Shown here: piece after piece, positions 7,801 through 15,172 of the stretch
Numbering within the stretch: position 1 is the first letter of the stretch
Layout: each line of letters begins with the position of its first letter
Made by a program: the position numbers and the translations under genes
Notes under the pieces: model-generated
The model's input: only the letters and a program-made list of their open reading frames with translations
Told to the model about the DNA's origin: nothing
Database searches by the model: none
Assembly (NCBI GenBank): GCA_023457035.1
Contig: JAEWNN010000177.1
Span: 1 to 29,861, forward strand
DNA length: 29,861 nucleotides
Reading direction: 5' to 3'
DNA from: Verrucomicrobiota bacterium
Lineage (GTDB): Bacteria > Verrucomicrobiota > Verrucomicrobiia > Opitutales > Opitutaceae

Positions 7801-10800
7801 CCGCGTTCACCATCCGCTTCCCCGACAACTCCCGGATCGATCGCACCGTGGCTGTGGCGCTCACGGCCACCGTCCCGGGATGGAGCCCGGGCAACGGCAC
7901 GATCACCGTCGCGGACAATGATCCGGCCACCCTCACCGTCACCTTGCCGAGCGACCTCTCCGAAAGCGACGGCACCCTCGCCGGCGCCGGCCGGATCCAG
8001 ATCTCCGGCACGCTCACCACCGCACTCAGCGTCGCCCTCGCCAGCAGCGACACCACTGAGATCGCCGTACCCGCCACGGTCACCATCCCCTCCGGCCAGA
8101 CCTCCGCCACGTTCAACCTGACGATCCTCAACGACGGCATCGCCGACGGCGCCCAAGTCGCAACGATCTCCGCCACAGCCGCCAACTTCACGTCCGGCCA
8201 AGCGAGCGTCGCCATCGCCGACGCCGCCGTCGACCACTTCACCTTCGATCTGGTCCCCTCGCCCCAGACCACGGGTGTCGGGTTCGCGGTGCGCATCGTG
8301 GCCCGGGATGCGGCCAACAACATCGCCGCCGGCTTCCGTGGCACCGCCAACCTGACCGCCGCGCAGTCCGGTCACGCCATCGCCATGGTTCCGACCAGCA
8401 CCACCGCATTCGATCATGGCGCCTGGACCGGCACGGCCACCCTCACCAGCACCGGCGCCAACACGGTCCTCAGTTGCACGGCCAACAGTGCCTCCGGCAA
8501 ATCGAACGCCTTCGCAGTCCAGAAACCGCCGGTGACCACGTTGGCCCTCGCCAACACCGACCTGACCTACGCCCCCGCCACGGGCCGGCTCTACGCCAGC
8601 ACCGCCGAGGGCACCATTGTCCCGATCGACGCCGCAGCGGCGACCGCGGCCCCCCCCCTCGCCGTCTCGACCACTGGAATCTCCAGGCTCGTCGCCTCCA
8701 CGGACGGCACCCAGCTCTACGCCGTCCACGAATCCGACCAGAAGATACTCCGGCTGCCCACCGCCACCATGGCCCCGGCGGAGGACATCGTCGCCACAAC
8801 TTCGAGCCAGCCGATCCACAGCCTCGTCCCGGTGCCCGGCCGACCGCTCTCGATCGCCGCCGCGCTACGGTCCAGCGCCTACTCCTCCGGGGCGGGCACC
8901 CTGTGCGTGTTCCATCAAGGAGCCAAAGCCGCAAACAGCGTCGCCAACTCCGGCAACAACTTCGCCTCGTTCTCGCCGGCCGGCGGCACCGGGCAACTCT
9001 ACGGCGTCGACGCGAGCTACGAGAACCAGAAGCTGTACCGGATCGCCGTCGACGACGCGGGGGCGACCGTGACCGACAGCCGGGTTTCGTTCTTCAGCGG
9101 CTACACCACCATTGCGGCGGACGGCCGCCACATCGTCGGCACACAAGGCAGAGTCGTCGACGCGGAGGCGAACCGCTGCCTCGGAACCCTGCCCACCGGC
9201 GGCCCGGCCTGCGTGGACGCCGCCGCGCGGAGGATCTTCGTCGTCGGCAACGACTCCGGCGGCTACCGACTGCAGTGGTACGATCTCGATACGCTGGAGC
9301 CGCTCGGCAGCCTCGCGCTTCCCGGCCTCCCGGATTCGCCGACAACCCTGCTGCGCTGGGGCACGCGGGGCCTGGCCTTCCGCACCACCGGCCAGATCCA
9401 CATCATCCAGGGGGATTTCATCCCCACCGCCGCCACCGCCGATCTGGATATCCGAGTATCGGCGACTCCCTCACCTGCGACCGCCGGCCAGCAGTTTTCC
9501 TACACGATCCGGGTCCGGAACCTCGGGCGGATGAACGCCGAGAGCGTCGTCGTCTCCGATCTGCTCCCCGCCGAACTCGCCTATCTCGGTGGCAGGACCT
9601 CCCACGGCGCGATCTCCCTCCAAGGGAAGGAGGTCACGGCCCAACTCGGCTCGATCGCCAGCGGGGAGGAAGCGTTGATCCGCCTCGACGTCCTTGCGGC
9701 AAACAGCGGGATGGTGACCAACACCGTGCAGGTGGTCTCGGCCACCACGCCGGACCTGACGACCATCAACAACCAGGCCGTCGCGATCGTCACCGTCGGC
9801 GACGCCGCGACTCCGGTGCTCCGCCAAGCCGGCATCGGGGCCACCGCCATCGCCAGCAACGGCGCCGCGCTGGTGGTCTCCCTCTCCTCGGCCTCGCCGC
9901 TGCGGGCCAACGCCGTCGCCACGTTCGACCCCGCAACTCTTGCCATCACGAACCTGATACACGTCGGCAGCAACCCCGGGCGGCTTGTGCTCACCGACGA
10001 TGGGCACCATGCGCACGTCGCCCTCGACGGCGCCTTCGCCATGCGCCCGGTCGATCTCACTTTGGGGGTGGCCGGCGCAACGGTCTGGTTCGAGCGGACA
10101 GAGAACCAGAATCCGTTCCTGGCCACGGATTTCGCCCCGCTCGCCGGCAGCACCACCTCGGTCGCGGTCAGCCGCAGCCGGCAGAACTCCGCCTCGTACG
10201 GGAGCGTTGCGATCTACGACGGGGCCACACTGCGCCCCCGCACCTCGGCCTCGTTCACCACCTACTCCTCCTGGCTGGCACGCGACGCTTCCGCCGCGAG
10301 CACCCTGCAGCTCTGTCCGCGCTCTGGTGAGAACGCCCTCTGGACGTGCGAGATGGCCGACACCGGTCTCCTCCTGCGCCGATCAGGGGCGACCGGCCTC
10401 TCCTCCTACTCCGGCGAGCGCCGCATCAAGCGACTGGGGAACTTCCTGGTCTACCCCTCGGATGGCAGTATTGTGGATACATCCTCCCGATCGGTCGTGC
10501 GAAAACTCGAAAAAGCAGGCTGCTACGAGACCGACGCCGACAACCACCGGCTCTACGTCATCACCCAAGACTACTACCAGCCGACCCTCACCGCCTACGA
10601 CACCGACACCTGGCTCCCGGTCGCGAGCCTGACACTGCCAAGTTTCAGCAACTACACGTCGGCGGTCGACCTCGTCCGCTGGGGCCGCCACGGCTTGGCG
10701 TTGATCACCGGGGCGGGCGACCTCTGCTCGCTCGAGTCGGTCGAGCTTGTCCCAAATCCCCCGCTGCGGGTCGTCGCGCCGGAGGCGGCGACCGAGGGCG

Positions 10801-13712
10801 ACGGCGTGCTCACGGGCGCGGGTCGCATCGAACTCGTCTACCCGGCCGACGCCGACTTGGCGGTTTCGCTGGTCTCCTCGGCACCCTCGGTCCTCTCCGT
10901 CCCGGCCACCGTGGTGATCCGCAAGGGCGAGAAAGCGGCGTCCTTCGACCTCACGCTCTCCGACAACGCCCACCTCAACGGTACCCGTCCTGTCACCATC
11001 ACCCCCGCGGCCGAAGGTCCGTTGACCCTGCGCCCGACCACCGTGTCCGTCTGCGACGACGAGGTCGGCGTCATCACCCTCGCCTTGCCGGCAGCCGTCG
11101 CCGAGGCGGGTGACAACCTCATCGGAGCAGGCCGGGTCACGATCTCCGCCGCGGCCGGGGAACCGGTCGCGATCGACCTCGAGTCCCGCGACACCTCCGA
11201 GTTGGTCGTCCCCAAACGGGTCGTCATCCCCGCCGGCGAAACGAGCGTGCAGTTCGACGTCTCCACCCCGGATGACGACGTGCTCGACGGCCCCCAGACC
11301 GTCGAGGTCATCGCCTCGACCGCCAACTGGATTCCCGACTCGGCCACGGTGGAAGTCGAGGACAGCGACCCGCTCACCCTCACCCTCACCTTGCCGGCCT
11401 CGATCACGGAAAGTTCCGGGCTTCACGGCACAGTCAGTCTGGCCGCCAAGACGCTCGTCCCGCTGCAGATCCGGCTGACCAGCAGCGACACCACCGTCTT
11501 CTCGGGCAACATCCAGACGATCTACGAGGGCAACAGCAGTGCCTCGGTGTACTTCAACCCCGTCGACGACAGACTGCCCAACCCCGCCCGGACGGCCACC
11601 ATCACCGCATCGGCCGCGGGCTTCAGCCCCGGCAGTCAGACGGTGACCGTACTCGACGACGATCCCGCCTCGCTCGCCTTCGATCCCGTGAGCGGTCCGG
11701 CGATGGCGGGATCGAGCGTGAACGCGCGTGTCGTTTTCATGACCCTCGAGGGCACGCCGGCGACCGGGTTCAGCGATCGGGTGGAGCTCTCCGCATCCAA
11801 TGAGCGAGGCCCGGCTGTCTCCCACAACTCATACAACTATGCCTACAACGGAGTCCTGAACGCCTCCATCGTGGTCGACACCGCGAGTCCCCACACCCGT
11901 TTGCAGGCGGAGACCGGCGCCGGAGTCGGCGGCGCCTCGAACGAATTCACCGTCCTGCCCGCCGCGGCGGCCCGGCTCGCCTGGGACCCTCTGCCGAACC
12001 CGGCGCAGGCCGGTGTTCCGTTTTCGGCGACGATTCGGGCCTCCGACCGTTTCGGCAATCCGGTCGCCGGATTCGCCGGCACCGCCGCGCTCTCGGCGCG
12101 CCAGCAGGCGAGGGAATGCACCTCCGGCACCGGCACCAGCACCACCGAGGCCCCGCTGAACCTCTACTACGCCAGATACCGCCGCACCACCTCGGTGGTT
12201 CCGGCCGACGCCCTCGACGGCCCCGGCATGATCCAGGGCCTCGCGCTCAATGTCTCCTCGGCCAACACCAGCACCACGCCGCACATCACGATCCGGATCA
12301 AACACACCGATCGCGCAAGCTACGCGGCCCCGCTGAGCTGGGAAAACGACGGCTGGACCACCGTCTACACCAAGCCCACTCCGGTCACCGCAACCGGTTG
12401 GATCGGGTTCCCTTTCACGTCACCTTTTGTCTACGACGGCACCTCGAACCTCCTCGTCGATATCTGCGTCGCCAGCGCCACGGCCGGCTCCAGCAACGAA
12501 GTCTACGTCTACGGGACCCCCTACTATTCGACCGGCAGCTATACCACGATCACCGCCGCGACCTCCGAGGCGAGCACCGATCCCCTCGCGTGGACAGGCT
12601 CCCAATACAACCCCGCGCAGGCCTACGCCGCGCCGAACTATCGCTTCGCCTTCGGTTCCACCGCCACCGTGAGCCCCGCGACCACCACGGCCTTCGTCGA
12701 CGGCGCCTGGACCGGTGCCATAACAATCGATACAGTCGACGACTCCGTGGTCCTCACCGCCATCAGCGACACCCTCCGCGGCGACTCCGCACCCGTCGCG
12801 ATCGCAGCCGCCCTGCCCGCCCCTGTCCCGCAGGCCGAACCCACCTGGACCGCCGGCTCCTCCAACACGATCAGCTGGGCCGCCGTCGCCGCGGCCAGCG
12901 GGTACCAATTGCAGTACGCCGACAACCCGGGCTTCACGAACGCCTTCACCAGCGGCTGGACCACCTCGACGCGCCTCGGCTTCGTCGGGCTCGCCGACGG
13001 CGTCACCTACTACTTCCGTGTCCGCGCCAAAGCCTCGACCGACGCCGGCGACGCTGTCAGCGCGTGGAGCAACACCGTGTCCTCGACCCAGGATGCCGCC
13101 GCCCCGGTCGTGACGGTCACCTCGCCCCGGATCACGACCTCGGCGACCGTCACCCTGTCCGGCACGACCAGCGACACCTCCGGAGTTGCCCGCGTCCTAG
13201 TCGGCAACACCCCCGCGACTTCCCCCGACGGCTTCGCCTCGTGGACCTGCCCGGTGGCGCTCCATCCGGGGCAGAACACCCTCACGATCGCGGCAACCGA
13301 CCATGCCACGCCTGCCCAGACGACGGAGACCACCGTCGCCATCGTCCGTCTGCCCTCGACGGAGGACACCGACGGCGACGGCGTGCCCGACCTGCTCGAG
13401 CACGCCTTCGGATGGGACCCCGCGACCCCCGGTGTCCAAGGACTACCGACGGCGACGCTCGCGTTCAATCCCGCCGACGGGCTCACCTACCTGACCTTCA
13501 CCTATCGCCGCCGGATCCAGCCCGAGGGGCTCACCTACCACGTGGAGACCGCCACCGATCTGCGGGAGTGGTCCGCGGTCGCCACGCCCGAGGAGGTGTC
13601 GGTTGCGGACACCGGCGACGGGATCACCCAGACGGTGACCGTCAGAATCCCTCCGGCGATCGAAGCAGGAGAACCGATACGCTTCGTTCGTCTGCGCGTG
13701 GCGCTCCAATAG
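4857..13712 (+). CDS. Giant secreted multidomain subtilase (peptidase S8)
   Basis: A 2951-residue exported protein. The ATG at 4857 is chosen because it gives a signal or anchor segment (about residues 10-28, TFIVAGSMLLLLALW). An Ala/Pro linker and a propeptide-like region (about 120-225) precede the S8 domain, with Asp275 (VIDTGID), His330 (GHGTHCAGT), oxyanion Asn422 (AAGNS) and Ser490 (GTSMATPHVAG). Then follow an all-beta linker (550-655), a jelly-roll-like module (656-825), three Calx-beta-like repeats (825-1125), an Ig-like domain (1125-1220) and a beta-propeller (1222-1522). These are followed by a DUF11-like domain (1525-1650), a second propeller (1650-1966), three more Calx-beta-like repeats (1968-2271) and two Ig-like domains, the second split by an inserted module (about 2420-2600). 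Next are FN3 (2657-2745), another Ig-like domain, a DTDGDGVPD calcium-binding motif (about 2836) and a C-terminal module (HVETATDLREWS). No sortase, PEP-CTERM or autotransporter signal is seen. It is likely an extracellular or surface protease; the substrate is unknown. Confidence 0.93.
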   Translation: MSPHRRPVVSTFIVAGSMLLLLALWRHLHLRPVPGGGTPAAAAPSAAPAAPEAGPRPPAQKEPNAAPLPSVLPLARVARPGPDARPIEDRFAKAATVWETETAAGKDRQWVQRIRLVRTDLKYPLVRLEETLRRVPTPTGSRDFLLQQIAMVGDHLLVRTAPGTRPDFLGAQVSRFGGTVRRRLHTPDTYLVAIPAGHAADLPAALTSLQTDGIAHLAEPDYLVFATTTPNDPEFPSLWGLHNSGATGTADADIDAPEAWSIATGSRTVTVGVIDTGIDYNHPDLAANIWTNPGEIAGNGIDDDHNGFVDDLHGWDFCNDDANPMDDHGHGTHCAGTIGAVGNNGIGVAGVNWAVSIAALKFLSAGGSGAISDAIDAVNYANRMGFDLTSNSWGGGGYSALMEESITAAGAAGHLFVAAAGNSALNTDTAANYPSGYDCENILSVAATDANDALAYFSNHGVESVDLAAPGVDIYSTAPNAGYMTLSGTSMATPHVAGAAALLKSAYPQFGAPLLKTVLLASVDPITSLQGVVSTGGRLNLATALAATEHLIATSGDFAATGSVGGPIAPATHKISLYNLTGHALSFTASVDVSWVGLSTTAGTVPADGSVPLTLSLLPAVEKLPAGKASATVTITENGSGRTIVRHVNLQIIPPVVYAESFDTSPGWSMTGQWQFGAPKGSGGEVGFPDPATAATGTNVYGINLAGDYSTSATGPDYLTTTAFDLSGYANTLLRFRRWLNVESAGWAIATIDLSTDGTTWTTVWSSSGPVLDSQWTTQQLDLSAHADGQPTVYLRWGHQTFAGAWSLSGWNIDDVELLAAPPRSITFDPLPPVAETAGSIAARLRIDPAPETPLVIKLASSLPETATVPASVTVPTGNTQWPVTIEIRNDALLNGTRSIALRPSADTYIGRAASLLVNDDETAALALTLPATATEGQAPITGTLTCSRAPDAPIAVALAAAPAGLLTVPATVSIPAGSTSTAFTIRFPDNSRIDRTVAVALTATVPGWSPGNGTITVADNDPATLTVTLPSDLSESDGTLAGAGRIQISGTLTTALSVALASSDTTEIAVPATVTIPSGQTSATFNLTILNDGIADGAQVATISATAANFTSGQASVAIADAAVDHFTFDLVPSPQTTGVGFAVRIVARDAANNIAAGFRGTANLTAAQSGHAIAMVPTSTTAFDHGAWTGTATLTSTGANTVLSCTANSASGKSNAFAVQKPPVTTLALANTDLTYAPATGRLYASTAEGTIVPIDAAAATAAPPLAVSTTGISRLVASTDGTQLYAVHESDQKILRLPTATMAPAEDIVATTSSQPIHSLVPVPGRPLSIAAALRSSAYSSGAGTLCVFHQGAKAANSVANSGNNFASFSPAGGTGQLYGVDASYENQKLYRIAVDDAGATVTDSRVSFFSGYTTIAADGRHIVGTQGRVVDAEANRCLGTLPTGGPACVDAAARRIFVVGNDSGGYRLQWYDLDTLEPLGSLALPGLPDSPTTLLRWGTRGLAFRTTGQIHIIQGDFIPTAATADLDIRVSATPSPATAGQQFSYTIRVRNLGRMNAESVVVSDLLPAELAYLGGRTSHGAISLQGKEVTAQLGSIASGEEALIRLDVLAANSGMVTNTVQVVSATTPDLTTINNQAVAIVTVGDAATPVLRQAGIGATAIASNGAALVVSLSSASPLRANAVATFDPATLAITNLIHVGSNPGRLVLTDDGHHAHVALDGAFAMRPVDLTLGVAGATVWFERTENQNPFLATDFAPLAGSTTSVAVSRSRQNSASYGSVAIYDGATLRPRTSASFTTYSSWLARDASAASTLQLCPRSGENALWTCEMADTGLLLRRSGATGLSSYSGERRIKRLGNFLVYPSDGSIVDTSSRSVVRKLEKAGCYETDADNHRLYVITQDYYQPTLTAYDTDTWLPVASLTLPSFSNYTSAVDLVRWGRHGLALITGAGDLCSLESVELVPNPPLRVVAPEAATEGDGVLTGAGRIELVYPADADLAVSLVSSAPSVLSVPATVVIRKGEKAASFDLTLSDNAHLNGTRPVTITPAAEGPLTLRPTTVSVCDDEVGVITLALPAAVAEAGDNLIGAGRVTISAAAGEPVAIDLESRDTSELVVPKRVVIPAGETSVQFDVSTPDDDVLDGPQTVEVIASTANWIPDSATVEVEDSDPLTLTLTLPASITESSGLHGTVSLAAKTLVPLQIRLTSSDTTVFSGNIQTIYEGNSSASVYFNPVDDRLPNPARTATITASAAGFSPGSQTVTVLDDDPASLAFDPVSGPAMAGSSVNARVVFMTLEGTPATGFSDRVELSASNERGPAVSHNSYNYAYNGVLNASIVVDTASPHTRLQAETGAGVGGASNEFTVLPAAAARLAWDPLPNPAQAGVPFSATIRASDRFGNPVAGFAGTAALSARQQARECTSGTGTSTTEAPLNLYYARYRRTTSVVPADALDGPGMIQGLALNVSSANTSTTPHITIRIKHTDRASYAAPLSWENDGWTTVYTKPTPVTATGWIGFPFTSPFVYDGTSNLLVDICVASATAGSSNEVYVYGTPYYSTGSYTTITAATSEASTDPLAWTGSQYNPAQAYAAPNYRFAFGSTATVSPATTTAFVDGAWTGAITIDTVDDSVVLTAISDTLRGDSAPVAIAAALPAPVPQAEPTWTAGSSNTISWAAVAAASGYQLQYADNPGFTNAFTSGWTTSTRLGFVGLADGVTYYFRVRAKASTDAGDAVSAWSNTVSSTQDAAAPVVTVTSPRITTSATVTLSGTTSDTSGVARVLVGNTPATSPDGFASWTCPVALHPGQNTLTIAATDHATPAQTTETTVAIVRLPSTEDTDGDGVPDLLEHAFGWDPATPGVQGLPTATLAFNPADGLTYLTFTYRRRIQPEGLTYHVETATDLREWSAVATPEEVSVADTGDGITQTVTVRIPPAIEAGEPIRFVRLRVALQ
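12114..12655 (+). other. Module inserted inside an Ig-like domain of the giant protease
   Basis: An Ig-like domain starts with RLAWDPLPNPAQAGVPFSAT and runs to GTAALSARQQ, then is interrupted by about 180 residues. It resumes at STATVSPATTTAFVDGAWTG. The uninterrupted sister domain at residues 1125-1220 reads GTANLTAAQSG and then VPTSTTAFDHGAWTG with no gap. The insert (GTGTSTTEAPLN, then ITIRIKHTD, DGWTTVYTK, FVYDGTSNLLVDICVAS) resembles, from memory, a module found in secreted proteins of Bacteroidota and related phyla. Its function is unknown. Confidence 0.7.
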
Positions 13713-13750
13713 GCGGGTTCGATCGCACCTCGGCACCGCAACGAGCCGGC

Positions 13751-13770
13751 CCGGCTTCGAACGAAGCCGG
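13751..13770. repeat. Hairpin downstream of the giant protease
   Basis: A perfect palindromic stem CCGGCTTC / GAAGCCGG around GAAC lies 38 bases after the protease stop. It could act as a transcription end but lacks a T-tract, so intrinsic termination is not claimed. The rest of the 193-base gap before mnmA shows nothing else. Confidence 0.5.
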
Positions 13771-13905
13771 TGCCCCTGCCGCCTGCGCCAACGGCACGGC
13801 CCCTCCGCGGCCCCTTCGAACGCCCGCCACCATGACGCGCTCCCGCCCACCCCGCGCTTCCACGCTGGACTCGCCGCCCCGCGTTTCCACCGTTGCCGCC
13901 ACACC

Positions 13906-15114
13906 ATGCGCATCCTCGTCGCCATGTCCGGCGGAGTCGACAGCACCGTGGCCGCGCTGCTCCTGCAGCGCGAAGGCCACGAGCTCGTCGGCGCGTACAT
14001 GAAAAACTGGATCAACGAGGACAACATCGTCGGCGAATGCCCCTGGCAGCAGGACATCGACGACGCCCGCGCCTCCGCCGAGCGCCTCGGCCTCGAGTTC
14101 CGCGTCGTCAACCTCATGCACGAGTACCGCGCCCGCGTCGTCGACTACCTGCTCGACGGCTACCGGCGCGGCCTCACGCCGAATCCCGACGTGATGTGCA
14201 ACCGCGAGATCAAATTCGGCGTGTTCCTCCAGTGGGCCCGCGACCACGGCTTCGACGCCGTCGCCACCGGCCATTACGCCCGCCGCGTGGAGGTAGGTAG
14301 GGCGGGACCGCTGGGCCCGCCGTCCGCCATGCCCAGCCTTCAGACTGTAGCCGGCCGCGCCGCGGCCGCCCAACCGACAGCGCCGCCCCCGGTCACAGAG
14401 CCGCCACCGGCCACCGCCCACTGCCCACCGTCCACCGTCCACCGTTTCCAGCTCCACGAGGGCGCCGACAAGAACAAGGACCAGTCCTACTTCCTCGCCC
14501 TGCTCTCGCAGGACCAGCTCGCCGCCGCCCGCTTCCCCATCGGACACCTCACCAAGCCCGAGGTCCGCGCCCTCGCCGCCGCCGCCGGCCTGCCCAACGC
14601 CGCCAAGAAGGACAGCCAGGGCATCTGCTTCATCGGCCAGGTCCGTATCCAGGACTTCCTCCGCGCCTACGTGCCCGACGCCCCCGGCCCCATCGTCCGC
14701 GCCACCGACGGCCGCATCCTCGGCGAACACCGCGGCCTCCACCTCTTCACCCTCGGCCAGCGCAAGGGCATCGGCATCCCCTCCAACACCGACAACAAGG
14801 CCTACGTCGTCGTCGCCAAGCGCGCCGCCGACCGCGCCCTCCTCGTCGACTTCGATGGGCCGCAGGCCCTCGGCCTCCACACCACCGCCGTGCGCGTGCA
14901 GTCGCTCAGCTGGATCGGCGAACCGGTGACAACCACCCGCGAGCTCGAGGGCCGCGTGCGCTACCGCGACCCGCGCGTCGCCCTGCGTTTCGAGCCGCAG
15001 CCCGACGGCACCGCGCTGGTCACCTTCCGCGAGCCGCAGCGCGGCCTCGCCGCCGGCCAGATCCTCGCCCTCCACGACGGCGAGCGCCTCCTCGGCGGTG
15101 GGGTGTACGCCTGA
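13906..15114 (+). CDS. mnmA: tRNA-specific 2-thiouridylase MnmA with in-frame insertion
   Basis: 402 residues. MnmA adenylates U34 of tRNA Lys, Glu and Gln in an ATP-dependent step and inserts sulfur as part of the mnm5s2U pathway. The N-terminal PP-loop is MSGGVDST (about residues 6-13). The first catalytic cysteine is Cys98 in NPDVMCNREIKFG and the second is Cys241 in KKDSQGICFIGQ. ATGHYARR marks the usual lead into the variable strand, and NKDQSYFL the usual continuation. Between these, residues about 130-179 are an Ala/Pro-rich stretch not expected in the family. The two cysteines are 143 residues apart, against 97 in E. coli MnmA (102 and 199, from memory). The extra DNA consists of two GTAG-headed hairpins and six CCACCGT-type heptads. 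The reading frame is intact, so the enzyme may still work. No Shine-Dalgarno sequence precedes the ATG. Confidence 0.95.
   Translation: MRILVAMSGGVDSTVAALLLQREGHELVGAYMKNWINEDNIVGECPWQQDIDDARASAERLGLEFRVVNLMHEYRARVVDYLLDGYRRGLTPNPDVMCNREIKFGVFLQWARDHGFDAVATGHYARRVEVGRAGPLGPPSAMPSLQTVAGRAAAAQPTAPPPVTEPPPATAHCPPSTVHRFQLHEGADKNKDQSYFLALLSQDQLAAARFPIGHLTKPEVRALAAAAGLPNAAKKDSQGICFIGQVRIQDFLRAYVPDAPGPIVRATDGRILGEHRGLHLFTLGQRKGIGIPSNTDNKAYVVVAKRAADRALLVDFDGPQALGLHTTAVRVQSLSWIGEPVTTTRELEGRVRYRDPRVALRFEPQPDGTALVTFREPQRGLAAGQILALHDGERLLGGGVYA
14297..14321 (+). repeat. GTAG-headed hairpin inside mnmA (R5)
   Basis: GTAG at 14297-14300 is followed by GGCGGGACC, loop GCT, GGGCCCGCC. Eight of nine stem positions pair. 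It is read through as coding sequence within the mnmA insertion. Confidence 0.65.
14347..14368 (+). repeat. GTAG-headed hairpin inside mnmA (R6)
   Basis: GTAG at 14347-14350, one C, then the perfect inverted repeat CGGCCGCG / CGCGGCCG with a single base between arms. It is translated as part of an Ala-rich stretch. Confidence 0.65.
14404..14445 (+). repeat. Six CCACCGN heptads inside mnmA
   Basis: Six tandem 7-base units: CCACCGG, CCACCGC, CCACTGC, then three CCACCGT. The total of 42 bases is a multiple of three, so the array keeps the mnmA frame. The same unit forms an array just upstream of the Fpg gene at 26614. Confidence 0.85.
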
Positions 15115-15172
15115 ACGCCGGTAACCACCGTTGCCTTTCCGCGCGAGCCGACCACCCTTTGCCCCCGTCACC

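Noticed and set aside
1911..8819. Very long minus-strand open frame of about 2300 codons opposite the GH13 gene and giant protease
   Set aside because: It is antisense to two well-supported genes, is rich in Arg/Gly/Ala as expected from a GC-rich complementary strand, and shows no domain.
13751..13770. Intrinsic terminator after the giant protease
   Set aside because: The hairpin is strong, but no T-tract follows on either strand, so termination is not supported.
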